A stretch of 64,000 nucleotides of DNA from Bacillota bacterium (GTDB taxonomy: Bacteria > Bacillota > Clostridia > Oscillospirales > Acutalibacteraceae), in contig JAEZFF010000009.1 in the NCBI GenBank assembly GCA_023417635.1, forward strand, positions 6,300 through 70,299, read 5' to 3'. Below, one piece after another: positions 25,881 to 34,783 of the stretch; the stretch's first letter is position 1, and the number at the start of each line of letters is the position of its first letter. The notes beneath the pieces were generated by a model, which was not told the origin of the DNA, did no database searches, and worked only from the letters and a program-made list of their open reading frames with translations. The position numbers and the translations under genes are program-made.

Positions 25881-27905
25881 TCAAACCTCCATAATAATCG
25901 GCAAAACCATCGGGCTGCGCCGTGTCCGCTCATACAGCAGGCGGGAAAGGCCATCCTTGATTTTTGTTTTAATAGTGCCCCAGTCGTGAATTTTCTTTTC
26001 CGCACAGTCTTCGAGTATTTTCGTTACCAAATCGCGTGCGTCGTCAATGAGGGGTTCTGATTCGCGCACATAAACAAAGCCGCGGGATACAACATCCGGG
26101 CCGGAAATAATGTGGCCATCATCCGAGGAAATAGTGCAGACGGCAATAATAAGACCGTCTTCCGCAAGATGTTTGCGGTCACGCAGGACGATGCTGCCCA
26201 CATCGCCAACGCCAAGACCGTCAACCAGCACACGGCCGGCCGGAACCGATGGAAGCTTCTTCATATAATCTTCATGCAGTTCAAGGCAGTCGCCGTTGTC
26301 ACCAATAAAAACATCTTTTGGCGATTTGCCGAGTTCATAGGCAATTTTCGCATTTTTCTGCAGATGTTTCTGCTCGCCGTGAACCGGAATAAAGTACTTT
26401 GGCTTTACGAGAGCCTGCAGCAGTTTGATTTCTTCGCGGCAGGCATGGCCGGAAACATGCACTTCATACATAGACTCGTAAACGACCTGGCAGCCGCGTT
26501 TCATCAGCTCGTCGATTACGTTGCCAATCGTCTTTTCATTGCCCGGAATCGGGCGCGCGGAAATAATGATGAAATCGCCGGGGCCAACTTCTACCTTGCG
26601 GTGGTCGGCAAACGCCATACGGGTCAGCGCACTCATCGGCTCGCCCTGACTGCCTGTTGTAATCAGAACAATCTTGTCTTTTGGGTAACGGTTAATCGTG
26701 TCAAGGTCAATCAAAACGCCCTTTGGCACGGTAAGGTAACCCATCTCAACACTAATGGTCATCACATTGACCATGCTGCGGCCGGAAAGTGCAACCTTAC
26801 GCCCGTACTTCACTGCACAGTTGATAATCTGCTGCACGCGGCTTACATTGGAAGCGAACGTCGCTATGATAATGCGGCTGTTTTCAGCACGGCGGAAAAG
26901 CATATCGAAGGAATTGTCCACCGTTGTTTCTGACTTGGTGTAACCTGCGCGCTCTGCATTGGTAGAGTCGCAGAACATGGCCAGAACGCCTTCTTTGCCA
27001 AGTTCGCCAAAACGCGCAAGGTCTATCATTTCGCCAAGGGTCGGCGTACAGTCAATTTTGAAGTCGCCGGTATGCACCAAGGTGCCCGCCGGTGAATGAA
27101 TTGCCAGTGCTACAGCATCCGGTACGGAATGGTTCACATGGATAAATTCAACATCCATGCAGCCAAGGCGAATGTGGTCGCCCGGACGCACGCTCACCGC
27201 ACGGACCTTGCCCGAAAGGCCGTGTTCCTTGAGCTTGCTGTCAACAAGAGCGAGAGTGAACTTTGTCCCGTAAATTGGAAACTTGAATTTTTTCAGAAGA
27301 TATGGCAGAGCGCCGATGTGATCTTCGTGGCCATGTGTCAGAACAACGCCGCGGATTTTGTCCGCATTGCGCTCAACAAATGTGAAATCAGGAATGACCA
27401 TATCAATACCGGGCATATCATCGTCCGGGAAAGACATACCACAGTCTACAATTATCATGTCATCCTGGCACTCAAAAAGGGTAAAGTTTTTGCCAATTTC
27501 ATTTAAGCCGCCCAGGAAATAGGCGCGGATAGCCGGCTTCTTAGAATTCTTCCTGACGCCGCGCTGGGAGCGCGTATTCTGCCGCTTCGGCAGATTCTGT
27601 GTCACCGGTACAGACTCGGCTGCAACGTTCTGCGTTTTTGGAGCAGGAAGCGGCTTCGCCGGCGAACGCTTTCTACGCACCGGACGCTTAGGTTCAGTGG
27701 AATTTTTCTCCGTTTCCGTCTGAGCGGTCTTTTTCATTTCCGTTCTGCCGCGCTGACGGTTCTGGGGATGCGGCTGCTCACTGATGCGGCGCTTCGGTAC
27801 CTCTACTTTCTGGTAAAGTCCCGCATGTACTGCACTTGCTGCCTCAGCCGACGTTTTAGCCTCGCTGCCGCGTTCCGCTGAAATATTTTGTTTTTTTTCT
27901 GTCAC
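25881..27905 (-). CDS. rnj: Ribonuclease J with a long basic N-terminal extension
   Basis: This 674-residue enzyme has the metallo-beta-lactamase/beta-CASP core of RNase J: HGHEDH in VVLTHGHEDHIGALPYLL, the beta-CASP region, and the C-terminal dimer domain. RNase J is an endo- and 5'-3' exonuclease central to RNA decay. Residues 1-120 precede the usual start of the fold (AIRAYFLGGLNEIGKNF) and are rich in Lys, Arg, Gln, Pro and Thr, so this part is probably disordered and RNA-binding. The start is GTG at 27905 with GGAGG seven bases upstream. It leads the long rnj-to-ftsH operon. Confidence 0.93.
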   Translation of the reverse strand: MTEKKQNISAERGSEAKTSAEAASAVHAGLYQKVEVPKRRISEQPHPQNRQRGRTEMKKTAQTETEKNSTEPKRPVRRKRSPAKPLPAPKTQNVAAESVPVTQNLPKRQNTRSQRGVRKNSKKPAIRAYFLGGLNEIGKNFTLFECQDDMIIVDCGMSFPDDDMPGIDMVIPDFTFVERNADKIRGVVLTHGHEDHIGALPYLLKKFKFPIYGTKFTLALVDSKLKEHGLSGKVRAVSVRPGDHIRLGCMDVEFIHVNHSVPDAVALAIHSPAGTLVHTGDFKIDCTPTLGEMIDLARFGELGKEGVLAMFCDSTNAERAGYTKSETTVDNSFDMLFRRAENSRIIIATFASNVSRVQQIINCAVKYGRKVALSGRSMVNVMTISVEMGYLTVPKGVLIDLDTINRYPKDKIVLITTGSQGEPMSALTRMAFADHRKVEVGPGDFIIISARPIPGNEKTIGNVIDELMKRGCQVVYESMYEVHVSGHACREEIKLLQALVKPKYFIPVHGEQKHLQKNAKIAYELGKSPKDVFIGDNGDCLELHEDYMKKLPSVPAGRVLVDGLGVGDVGSIVLRDRKHLAEDGLIIAVCTISSDDGHIISGPDVVSRGFVYVRESEPLIDDARDLVTKILEDCAEKKIHDWGTIKTKIKDGLSRLLYERTRRSPMVLPIIMEV

Positions 27906-28089
27906 AAAATAACCTCCATTTTATTCCGGCTTTCCTCATTTTCCGCAGGCAAACGGGCCGAGCAAAAAAATCAAGCCATTATTTTTATAATGATACCTTT
28001 TGCACATATTATCGCGCAAAACGTAAACTACCTCATTGATTTCTGTTCATTTTTGCGAAATATAAACCGAACCAAACCAAATATATAAT

Positions 28090-28118
28090 ATATTACTCTG
28101 AAACACATCCTCTGTCAA
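28090..28118 (-). promoter_or_regulatory. Sigma-A promoter of rnj
   Basis: On the minus strand: a perfect TTGACA -35, a 17-base spacer, then TAATAT as the -10. Confidence 0.6.
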
Positions 28119-28203
28119 GCATGGCAAGCTGTAACATAAGAGTATATTTAGCATATCCGGTATATTTTATAAGCATTATTTCACTTTTTACAAGCCTTAT
28201 TTC

Positions 28204-28231
28204 TTGCTTTCCCCCACAAGAATGGTATAAT
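28204..28231 (+). promoter_or_regulatory. Sigma-A promoter of rnhA
   Basis: TTGCTT, a 16-base spacer, then TGG-TATAAT (perfect extended -10). The leader is about 36 bases and ends in GGAGG before the ATG. Confidence 0.75.
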
Positions 28232-28274
28232 TAAAGTCACATTTTGCGCGTAGCGCTGGAAGCCGGAGGATAAA

Positions 28275-28715
28275 ATGAAACAAGTAGAAATCTACACAGA
28301 CGGCGCCTGCAGCGGAAACCCGGGGCCGGGCGGTTGGGGTGCCATCCTCCGCTATGGCGGCCGCGAAAAGAAAATCAGTGGCGGCTCACCTGACACGACC
28401 AACAACCGCATGGAGCTAAGCGGTGTGATAGAAGCCCTGAAATGCCTGAAGGAGCCATGTGAAGTTGTTCTGACAAGCGACTCGCGCTATGTATGCGATG
28501 CCATAAACAAAGGCTGGGCCGAAAAATGGCAGAAGAACGGCTGGCGAAAATCCGACAAGAAACCCGCCTTGAACAGCGACCTCTGGCAGAGCCTGCTGGA
28601 TCTGCTGAAAGTTCACCGAGTAACGTTTCGCTGGATCAAGGGCCACGCGGGTTTTCCAGAAAATGAATGCTGTGACCGCATGGCTGTTGCGGAATCACAG
28701 AAATACAGAAAATAA
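28275..28715 (+). CDS. rnhA: Ribonuclease HI
   Basis: This 146-residue enzyme cuts the RNA strand of RNA:DNA hybrids. The four catalytic acids are visible: Asp in [16 protein letters not shown] near residue 9, Glu in NNRMEL near 47, Asp in [11 protein letters not shown] near 69, and the late Asp after [12 protein letters not shown] (CDRMA). GGAGG precedes the ATG. It is a single gene with its own promoter and a shared terminator downstream. Confidence 0.96.
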   Translation: MKQVEIYTDGACSGNPGPGGWGAILRYGGREKKISGGSPDTTNNRMELSGVIEALKCLKEPCEVVLTSDSRYVCDAINKGWAEKWQKNGWRKSDKKPALNSDLWQSLLDLLKVHRVTFRWIKGHAGFPENECCDRMAVAESQKYRK

Positions 28716-28720
28716 AAAGC

Positions 28721-28764
28721 TCCCCGGCATCGGAACCACTGCATTCCGTCGCCGGGGAACTTTT
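28721..28764. terminator. Bidirectional terminator between rnhA and the NYN-domain gene
   Basis: TCCCCGGC (28721-28728) pairs with GCCGGGGA (28751-28758); an inner stem CGGAA/TTCCG lies inside. TTTT follows on the plus strand, and TTTTT on the minus strand. Confidence 0.85.
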
Positions 28765-28771
28765 CTGTATT

Positions 28772-29521
28772 TCAGCGGTGATCTTTTTCTTTTACATACA
28801 TCAGCGAAGCGTGACCGTCATTCCCACGTGCGGAACGCAGGTCGAAAATCTTCAGGGACTTGATAAACGGAGTAAGTTTATGAAAGCCAAAATTCCGCAC
28901 ATCGAAGTCCGGGTAACGCTTGGTGAGGATATTCCCAATATCGCCAAGGGAAGCCCAGCCGTCATCATCCGACGTTTCCTGCACAATGGTAAGGACGGTA
29001 TTCCGCACAGCATCAAGTGAAGTATGGTCCAGCCCGGAAAGGCTCTGCGCCGGAGCCGGGGCATGGTCATTTTCCGGAATGTCATTCCGCGCCAGCACCT
29101 CAAGGTACTTAAATTTGTTGCAGGCGGCAATAAACGGGTTCGGTGTCTTTTTCTCTCCCATACCGACTACAACCATACCGGATTCACGCAGGCGGGAAGC
29201 GAGGCGGGTAAAGTCGCTGTCGCTTGAAACGAGGCAGAACCCATCGACATTTCCGGAGTACAGAATATCCATCGCATCAATAATCATGGCAGAGTCGCTT
29301 GCGTTTTTTCCGGTTGTGTAGCTGTACTGCTGAATTGGTGTGATGGAATTGTCCAGCAGAACATTTTTCCAAGAAGTCATAATGGGCTTTGTCCAATCAC
29401 CGTAAATTCTTTTGATGGTGGCTACACCATCGTTTGATATTTCATCCAGAATGAACTTGATATATTTCTCCGAAACATTTTCGGCGTCAATTAATACCGC
29501 AAACCGCTTTTCGTCTGTCAA
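28772..29521 (-). CDS. NYN-domain (PIN-like) protein with C-terminal LOTUS/OST-HTH domain
   Basis: This 249-residue protein has an N-terminal NYN domain with the acidic residues of PIN-like nucleases: LIDAENV at about 10-16, DSAMIIDAMD near 76 and SSDSDFTRLASRLRE near 99. After a linker, residues 165-240 (DAVRNTVLTIVQETSDDDGWASLGDIGNIL) fit an OST-HTH/LOTUS RNA-binding domain. The pair of domains suggests a structured-RNA endonuclease. It lies 24 bases downstream of the sugar dehydratase gene in the same direction and shares the terminator with rnhA. Its target is unknown. Confidence 0.8.
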   Translation of the reverse strand: MTDEKRFAVLIDAENVSEKYIKFILDEISNDGVATIKRIYGDWTKPIMTSWKNVLLDNSITPIQQYSYTTGKNASDSAMIIDAMDILYSGNVDGFCLVSSDSDFTRLASRLRESGMVVVGMGEKKTPNPFIAACNKFKYLEVLARNDIPENDHAPAPAQSLSGLDHTSLDAVRNTVLTIVQETSDDDGWASLGDIGNILTKRYPDFDVRNFGFHKLTPFIKSLKIFDLRSARGNDGHASLMYVKEKDHR

Positions 29522-29545
29522 AAAGCATCTTCCTCCCTCAAATGG

Positions 29546-31465
29546 TCAATGTGCAAGCAAGTCGGTCTTTTCCGCATGACCGGTGTAAGTAGGAACAAGG
29601 CGGTGAACAATCTGAATCATTTTGACATTGTCTATTCCTGCTGCCTTGCGGAGCTCTTCAATGTCATCAATAAAGGTATCCTCGTTAAATGGAATGGGGT
29701 TACCAATATAAATCAGTTCGTGTGAAGTCTTCTTGCAGCCGCCTTCGCTGTCGAGCAGAAGTTCCTCATAGAGTTTTTCGCCTGGGCGCAGGCCGGTAAA
29801 TTTAATTTTGATGTCGACATCCGGTTCATAGCCGGAAAGGCGAATCAGGTTGCGTGCAAGGTCAACAATTTTAACCGGGTCGCCCATGTCAAGCACAAAA
29901 ATTTCGCCTCCCTTTGCCATGCCGCCCGCCTGAATTACAAGGCGCGCTGCTTCCGGAATCGTCATAAAATAACGAACGATGTCCGGGTGCGTAACGGTCA
30001 CAGGGCCGCCTTCGGCAATCTGCTGCTTGAAAATCGGGATTACACTGCCGCTGCTGCCAAGGACGTTGCCAAAACGCACGGCAACAAATCCTGTTTTACT
30101 GTGGCGGCTGTAGTACTGCACAATCAGCTCACAGATTCGCTTCGTTGCGCCCATGATGTTTGTAGGGTTAACAGCCTTGTCGGTTGAAATAAGGACCATG
30201 CGCTTTACGTGGTACTTGTCGCAGGCCTGTGCAACATTCAAAGTGCCAAAAACATTGTTCTTTACCGCCTCACCCGGGCTAAGTTCCATCAGCGGAACAT
30301 GCTTATGCGCTGCCGCATGAAAAACCACATCCGGATGATAGCATTCGAACACACGGTCAATTCGGGCACGGTCACGGACAGAAGCAATAATGACTTCCAT
30401 GTCCAGCTCTGGGAAACGGCGCTTGAGTTCGTTTAAAAGCACATAGGCATTGTTCTCGTAAATTTCAAGGACAACCAGTTTCTTGGGGTGAAAAACAGCA
30501 ATCTGGCGGCAAAGTTCACTGCCAATGGAACCGCCGCCGCCGGTTACAATAATCGTCTTATTTTCAAGGTAGCCACTGATTTCTTCGGTATTCAGCTTGA
30601 TTTCATCGCGGCCGAGGAGGTCAAGGATACTGACGTCACGAACTTTCAGCGGGCTGTTGGCTTTTTCTTCCAGCATTTCATAAAGGGCTGGGATTGTTTT
30701 TAGTTTGCAGCCTGTTTTGGTGCAGGTATTGATAATCTCGCGCTTGTCCGCCTGCTTGGCAGTGGCGATAGCAAGAATAATTTCATCGACACGGTACCGG
30801 TCAACCATTTTGGGAATGCTTTCGCGCCCGCCGGCAACCTTAACGCCATGAATCCGTGTGCCGCGCTTTTTGCGGTCATCATCGATTGCAACAACCGGAA
30901 TTCCCTGTGACTGCGGTGAATTTTTCATATCCTTAATGACCATAGAGCCCATTTCACCGGCGCCCACAATCATAACGCGCTTCGTTTCACTGTTCTGCCC
31001 GCGGCTGACGGCGCGCTTGCGTTTCAAGCGGCGCATAAAGCGCACACTGAAGCGGGAACCTCCCACAAGAAAAATTGTAAGAAGCCAGCCCATTACATAA
31101 ACGGCAATCGGAAAACGCTGAATTGGAAAACCAAACGAGTCGGTAAGCGTATTGGGGAAAACCGTGTAGCCCAAGACGGTATTGACCAGGCAGGCGGTTG
31201 TAGTGCCATAAAAAATCTGGAGCAATTCGTCAAGGCTTGCAAGCTCCCACATGGTGCTGTAAAAACGAAAAATTGCAAAAATTGCGACGCAGACTAACGT
31301 CATCCAGGGAATGCTGGCCTTGAAAGAATCAATATAATCAAACGGAATTCTGTGGTCCGGCAGGAACCGGAAAACAAATGCAAGCCAGTAGCTGAGGAAA
31401 ACACAGATTACATCTGTAATAATTTGTGGAATCAAATTTCGAATGCTGCTTTTTTTGCTTATCAT
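29546..31465 (-). CDS. Membrane-bound nucleoside-diphosphate-sugar dehydratase/epimerase (CapD/WbpM family)
   Basis: This 639-residue protein has four N-terminal membrane helices (to about residue 135), a CoA-binding-like Rossmann fold (VMIVGAGEMGSM near 164), and a second Rossmann domain with VTGGGGSIGSELCRQ near 290. The catalytic segment STDKAVNPTNIMGATK has Met in place of the usual SDR tyrosine, as is normal for this dehydratase class. Enzymes of this kind make 4-keto-6-deoxy sugar nucleotides for capsule or glycan synthesis. No other glycan gene is next to it. An extended -10 promoter lies upstream. Confidence 0.88.
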   Translation of the reverse strand: MISKKSSIRNLIPQIITDVICVFLSYWLAFVFRFLPDHRIPFDYIDSFKASIPWMTLVCVAIFAIFRFYSTMWELASLDELLQIFYGTTTACLVNTVLGYTVFPNTLTDSFGFPIQRFPIAVYVMGWLLTIFLVGGSRFSVRFMRRLKRKRAVSRGQNSETKRVMIVGAGEMGSMVIKDMKNSPQSQGIPVVAIDDDRKKRGTRIHGVKVAGGRESIPKMVDRYRVDEIILAIATAKQADKREIINTCTKTGCKLKTIPALYEMLEEKANSPLKVRDVSILDLLGRDEIKLNTEEISGYLENKTIIVTGGGGSIGSELCRQIAVFHPKKLVVLEIYENNAYVLLNELKRRFPELDMEVIIASVRDRARIDRVFECYHPDVVFHAAAHKHVPLMELSPGEAVKNNVFGTLNVAQACDKYHVKRMVLISTDKAVNPTNIMGATKRICELIVQYYSRHSKTGFVAVRFGNVLGSSGSVIPIFKQQIAEGGPVTVTHPDIVRYFMTIPEAARLVIQAGGMAKGGEIFVLDMGDPVKIVDLARNLIRLSGYEPDVDIKIKFTGLRPGEKLYEELLLDSEGGCKKTSHELIYIGNPIPFNEDTFIDDIEELRKAAGIDNVKMIQIVHRLVPTYTGHAEKTDLLAH

Positions 31466-31501
31466 AAAATTACTCCAATTCGTATCAATACTAACCGAAA
31501 T

Positions 31502-31507
31502 AGTATA
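31502..31507 (-). promoter_or_regulatory. Extended -10 promoter of the sugar dehydratase gene
   Basis: TGC-TATACT on the minus strand, with a weak TTTATT -35 seventeen bases further up. The leader is about 30 bases and holds a GGAG site. Confidence 0.5.
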
Positions 31508-31566
31508 GCACAGTTTGGAGACAAAATAAACACTGTTTTTTCTGCTTCTCGGCTTCTGTTTTCATT

Positions 31567-32199
31567 TTACCCGATTTTCCTGCAGCTTTTTTCAGCAGTT
31601 TCTACAATTTTCAGCGGAGCGCCATCTAAGATGTAGGAAACATCTGCCATCTTTTCTTTTTCTGCCGAGTTGTGCGTAATAAAAACCGCAAGTTTCCCCT
31701 GAACGGCTTTCAGAGTCAGTTCCATCATTTTTTCGCGGTTCTTTTCGTCCAGCCGTTGGAAAGGTTCGTCCAGCAGAAAAATATCTCCGCCATATGCCAG
31801 AGCCCGTGCAAGCGCCACACGGCGGCACATGCCACCGCTCATTTCACGCGGCTTTTTCTTTTCTTCGCCCTCAAGCCCGACTTTTCGCAGCCATTCCGCG
31901 GCCTGCCGCAAGCCTTCTTTCCGGTCGTGGAAGACGGCCGCGATGTTTTCTTCCGCAGATGCCCACGGCAGAAGCCGGTCTTCCTGAAAAACACAGGAAA
32001 CTCTGCGGCCTTCTATGCCGGTAACACAGCCGGTATCAAGCTGTGCAAGGCCCGCAAGGCAATTTACCAATGTCGTTTTTCCGCAGCCGGATGGTCCAAA
32101 CAGGCAAAAAACGCCGCTTTCCGGAAACTGCAGGGTAAAATCCCGGAGGACTTCCCGGCCTCCGTAAGACTTAAAGGCGTGTGCGATTTGAAGGTTCAT
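31567..32199 (-). CDS. ABC transporter ATP-binding protein (nitrate/sulfonate/taurine type)
   Basis: This 210-residue ATPase has Walker A GPSGCGKTT near 37-45, the Q-loop in VSCVFQEDRLLPW, the signature MSGGMCRR (an LSGGQ variant) near 126, and Walker B IFLLDEP. The ...QEDRLLPW... pattern is typical of SsuB/TauB/ThiZ importers. ATG 32199 is chosen because GAGGG lies seven bases upstream, overlapping the permease stop; a longer frame lacks a site. It is the last gene of the crp-SBP-permease-ATPase set. Confidence 0.88.
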   Translation of the reverse strand: MNLQIAHAFKSYGGREVLRDFTLQFPESGVFCLFGPSGCGKTTLVNCLAGLAQLDTGCVTGIEGRRVSCVFQEDRLLPWASAEENIAAVFHDRKEGLRQAAEWLRKVGLEGEEKKKPREMSGGMCRRVALARALAYGGDIFLLDEPFQRLDEKNREKMMELTLKAVQGKLAVFITHNSAEKEKMADVSYILDGAPLKIVETAEKSCRKIG

Positions 32200-32209
32200 A
32201 ACGGTTCCC

Positions 32210-32992
32210 TCACAGCTCAAAACTAAATTTTTTCGCCGCGCGCTTCATCAGCCGCGTCACAAGGTGTTCCAGCAGAACGCTCAGCAGGATTACAACAGCC
32301 GTCCAGGCAAACAGGTCGGCCGTTTCCAGATAAATTTTAGAATCATAAATGAACCCACCGATGGAAAACGGCAGGTTGGCAAGCACTTCGGCCGCAACGC
32401 CGGATTTCCATGAAAGGCCAAGGCTTGTGGTGCAGGCAGCCGTAAAGTACGGCATAACAGAAGGCAGGTAGACACACCGCGCAGTTTTAGCCGGGCCAAA
32501 GCAAAACATCCGGCTCATCTGCAGCAGGCCGACATCGGTCTTCTGGATTCCTTCCAGCACATTTTCCCACACGACCGGAAAAACAATCAGGGAAGCGGAA
32601 AAAGCCGGCACAAACTCAGCGTGCATCCAGACCAGAGCAAGAATGATAAACGAAGCGACCGGAGTCGCCTTAATCACGCTGACAACCGGCCGAATCAAAG
32701 TGCGGCAGGTCTTTGAGCATGCAGCAGGCACTGCAAGCAGGATTCCCAGTGCCATGCCAATGAAAAACCCGCTTAGGATTCGCAGAATGGAGCGGAGCAC
32801 AGTCAGCCAGAATTTTTGCTCCGCCCCAAGCTGAAACAGCCTTTGTAAAACGCAGGCAGGAGATACTACCAGTATCTCCTGCCCAACGCATAAATAAACA
32901 GCCTGCCAGACACAAAGCCAGAAAACAGCCGTAAGAAGTTTGGCCGCCCAGCCCGGAACAGAAAATTTAGCCTTCGTAGTAGAAGTCATCAT
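32210..32992 (-). CDS. ABC transporter permease (SsuC/TauC type)
   Basis: This 260-residue membrane protein has about six helices and the BPD_transp_1 coupling segment (CTTSLGLSWKSGVAAEVLAN, with EAA-like loop) near 175-195. It would form the channel of the importer. It starts inside the end of the substrate-binding gene (overlap of 26 bases), with GGAGG ten bases before its first ATG, so the two are tightly coupled. The substrate is unknown. Confidence 0.88.
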   Translation of the reverse strand: MMTSTTKAKFSVPGWAAKLLTAVFWLCVWQAVYLCVGQEILVVSPACVLQRLFQLGAEQKFWLTVLRSILRILSGFFIGMALGILLAVPAACSKTCRTLIRPVVSVIKATPVASFIILALVWMHAEFVPAFSASLIVFPVVWENVLEGIQKTDVGLLQMSRMFCFGPAKTARCVYLPSVMPYFTAACTTSLGLSWKSGVAAEVLANLPFSIGGFIYDSKIYLETADLFAWTAVVILLSVLLEHLVTRLMKRAAKKFSFEL

Positions 32993-34001
32993 TGGGAAGT
33001 TTTCCTCCGACTGATTTTGGATTGGACTGCTGCAGGACTTTCAGAAAATTAGAAACTTTTGTCTTCATTTCGTTTCCGTCAAGATAAACAATGCTGCAGT
33101 TTGGAATTGCTTTCTGCGCAACAGCCGCATTCATGATACCATATTTTTCGGAAAGCTGTGCAGCTTCTGCAACATTGGAGTTGGCATATTTTGCGGAAGC
33201 CTTATATTCTTTCAGAAACGTATTGAAGGCGTCCTTGTTTTTCTCGGCAAAATCTTTGCGCACAATAAGGCATCCCATCGTCAGAACGCTGGCATCTTTG
33301 GAAGCCTTTTTCCATTCATCCGTAAGGTTCAGGGCGACGCGGATATTTTTATTTTTCAGCGTTACCTGCGTTACAAACGGCTCAGGCAGAAGGGCAACTG
33401 TTGCCTTGCCGGCCATAAGGGCCGAAGCGACTTCGGCATGCTGTGCCTTATACTCAACCTTTACATCTTTGCCGACTTCCAGTCCATTTTGCTTCAGAAT
33501 ATAGTCCAGGGCATACTCCGGAACTGCACCCTGACCGGAAGCCAAAATAGTTTTTCCTTTTAAATCCGCAACGGAATGAATGGCTGTCCCATTTTCCACA
33601 ATAGAAAGCACACCAAGCGTTGTAACAGCCGCAAGTTGGACTTTTCCTTTTGTTTTATTGTAAAGCACTGCTGCAAGGTTCGTCGGAACCGCAGCAACAT
33701 CTGTGTCACCGCTTACAATTTTTGAAACTGCGTCTTCCGGTGCAGCCACAAGCGTAAACGTGTCGTTCCCCGCTGTTTTTTTGGCGTCACTGTCACTCAT
33801 CAGCTTAACCATGCTAAGGCCGGTCGGGCCTTTCAGGCCTACAACCCTAACGGCAGTTTTTTCCGCCTGCATACTGGAAGACTGTGCTGCGGAAGACGGC
33901 TGGCTGGAAGCACTGCCTGTGCTGGAACATCCAGCGGCAGAGAGTATCAGTGCCGCGGCAAGCGACAAAGAAACGATTTGCTTTGCGAAACAAGACTTCA
34001 T
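32967..34001 (-). CDS. ABC transporter substrate-binding lipoprotein (NMT1/SsuA-like)
   Basis: This 344-residue protein begins with a lipoprotein signal peptide; the lipobox is LSAAGC with the lipidated cysteine at residue 25. A Ser/Gln-rich linker follows, then a periplasmic-binding type II fold of the NMT1-like kind (VRVVGLKGPTGLSMVKL; GDTDVAAVPTNLAAVLY; ASGQGAVPEYALDYIL). Related proteins bind sulfonates, thiamine precursors or other small anions; the ligand here cannot be assigned. It follows the Crp-like gene by 53 bases. Confidence 0.87.
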   Translation of the reverse strand: MKSCFAKQIVSLSLAAALILSAAGCSSTGSASSQPSSAAQSSSMQAEKTAVRVVGLKGPTGLSMVKLMSDSDAKKTAGNDTFTLVAAPEDAVSKIVSGDTDVAAVPTNLAAVLYNKTKGKVQLAAVTTLGVLSIVENGTAIHSVADLKGKTILASGQGAVPEYALDYILKQNGLEVGKDVKVEYKAQHAEVASALMAGKATVALLPEPFVTQVTLKNKNIRVALNLTDEWKKASKDASVLTMGCLIVRKDFAEKNKDAFNTFLKEYKASAKYANSNVAEAAQLSEKYGIMNAAVAQKAIPNCSIVYLDGNEMKTKVSNFLKVLQQSNPKSVGGKLPNDDFYYEG

Positions 34002-34054
34002 AAAGATCCTCTTTCCTTAGTTTATCACAATTCTCCAAAGCTGGGAAACTGTTT

Positions 34055-34744
34055 TCATTTTTTTTCGGAAAAACCATGGCTGCGAATGATTTTCCTGCCC
34101 TCGCGTCGAATTTTATTCTCCATTTCCAGTTCATCAAATGCGCGGTAAAGTGATGCCCGGCCAATCCCGAGCATATCCGCTAGGCGCGTCATGGAGCAAG
34201 GCATTTCAACCGTTTCCGGTTCCTCTGCGAGAGCCGGCAGCGAAGCAAGGTAGGCAAAGAGGCGGCTTTTGGCCGACCCGCCTGTGTAGTGGTCAATGCA
34301 GCGGTTCAAAAAGCAAATACGGCCGGAAAGAAAAGCAATGTAGTTTTCCGCTACCGCAGGCTCCTTGCGAAAAAGCTCCTGCAGCAACTCCTGCGGCAGG
34401 AAGAGCACCCGGCTGCGCCGCATGGCATAAATGTCGGAAACATACTGTTGCGTGCTGTTAAAAAGGCTTGCAGCGCCGAACACATTTCCAGAAGAAAAAG
34501 TATTCAGCACAACTGCCGAACCCTCCGGCGCCGCTTTAACGGCTTTTAAGCGCCCGGCCAGCACTACGCCAAGGCTTCTGTGGTAAACGCGGCGGGTATA
34601 AACTGCCTCTCCGCTTTCAAAAGCCATGCAGGTACATTCCGGTGACCGAAAAGCAGCCAGAATACTGCCTGATTCCACACCACAGAACAAAAATGTTTTG
34701 GAAAGGATATCATAGCAGCTGCTCGTTTTTTTTACTTTGTACAT
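34055..34744 (-). CDS. Crp/Fnr family transcriptional regulator
   Basis: This 229-residue protein has an N-terminal cyclic-nucleotide-binding-like beta barrel (to about 125), a long dimer helix, and a C-terminal helix-turn-helix SMTRLADMLGIGRASLYRAFDEL near 184-206. I do not see the four-cysteine pattern of Fnr iron-sulfur sensors, and the effector is unknown. The gene is first in a likely operon with the ABC importer. A consensus promoter and a 16-bp Crp-type palindrome lie just upstream, which suggests autoregulation. Confidence 0.85.
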   Translation of the reverse strand: MYKVKKTSSCYDILSKTFLFCGVESGSILAAFRSPECTCMAFESGEAVYTRRVYHRSLGVVLAGRLKAVKAAPEGSAVVLNTFSSGNVFGAASLFNSTQQYVSDIYAMRRSRVLFLPQELLQELFRKEPAVAENYIAFLSGRICFLNRCIDHYTGGSAKSRLFAYLASLPALAEEPETVEMPCSMTRLADMLGIGRASLYRAFDELEMENKIRREGRKIIRSHGFSEKK

Positions 34745-34759
34745 AAGTCCGCCTGTTTT

Positions 34760-34775
34760 TGTATTATTTGATACA
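34760..34775. promoter_or_regulatory. Crp-type palindrome, likely operator of the regulator itself
   Basis: TGTAT, six bases, ATACA: a perfect dyad with the 5-6-5 layout of Crp/Fnr sites. It lies about 3 bases downstream of the predicted RNA start and 16 bases above the ATG, where bound protein would repress. Confidence 0.6.
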
Positions 34776-34783
34776 CTTTCTGT

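Larger units (their letters stand above)
27906..28274. other. Divergent promoter region between rnj and rnhA
   Basis: This gap of 369 bases is very AT-rich. It holds a minus-strand promoter for rnj (28090-28118), giving a leader of about 175 bases, and a plus-strand promoter for rnhA (28204-28231). I see no ORF with a ribosome site and no known riboswitch pattern. Confidence 0.7.

Noticed and set aside
27906..28274. Riboswitch or small gene in the rnj-rnhA gap
   Set aside because: The region is AT-rich with two good promoters but shows no stable conserved structure or ORF with a ribosome site.
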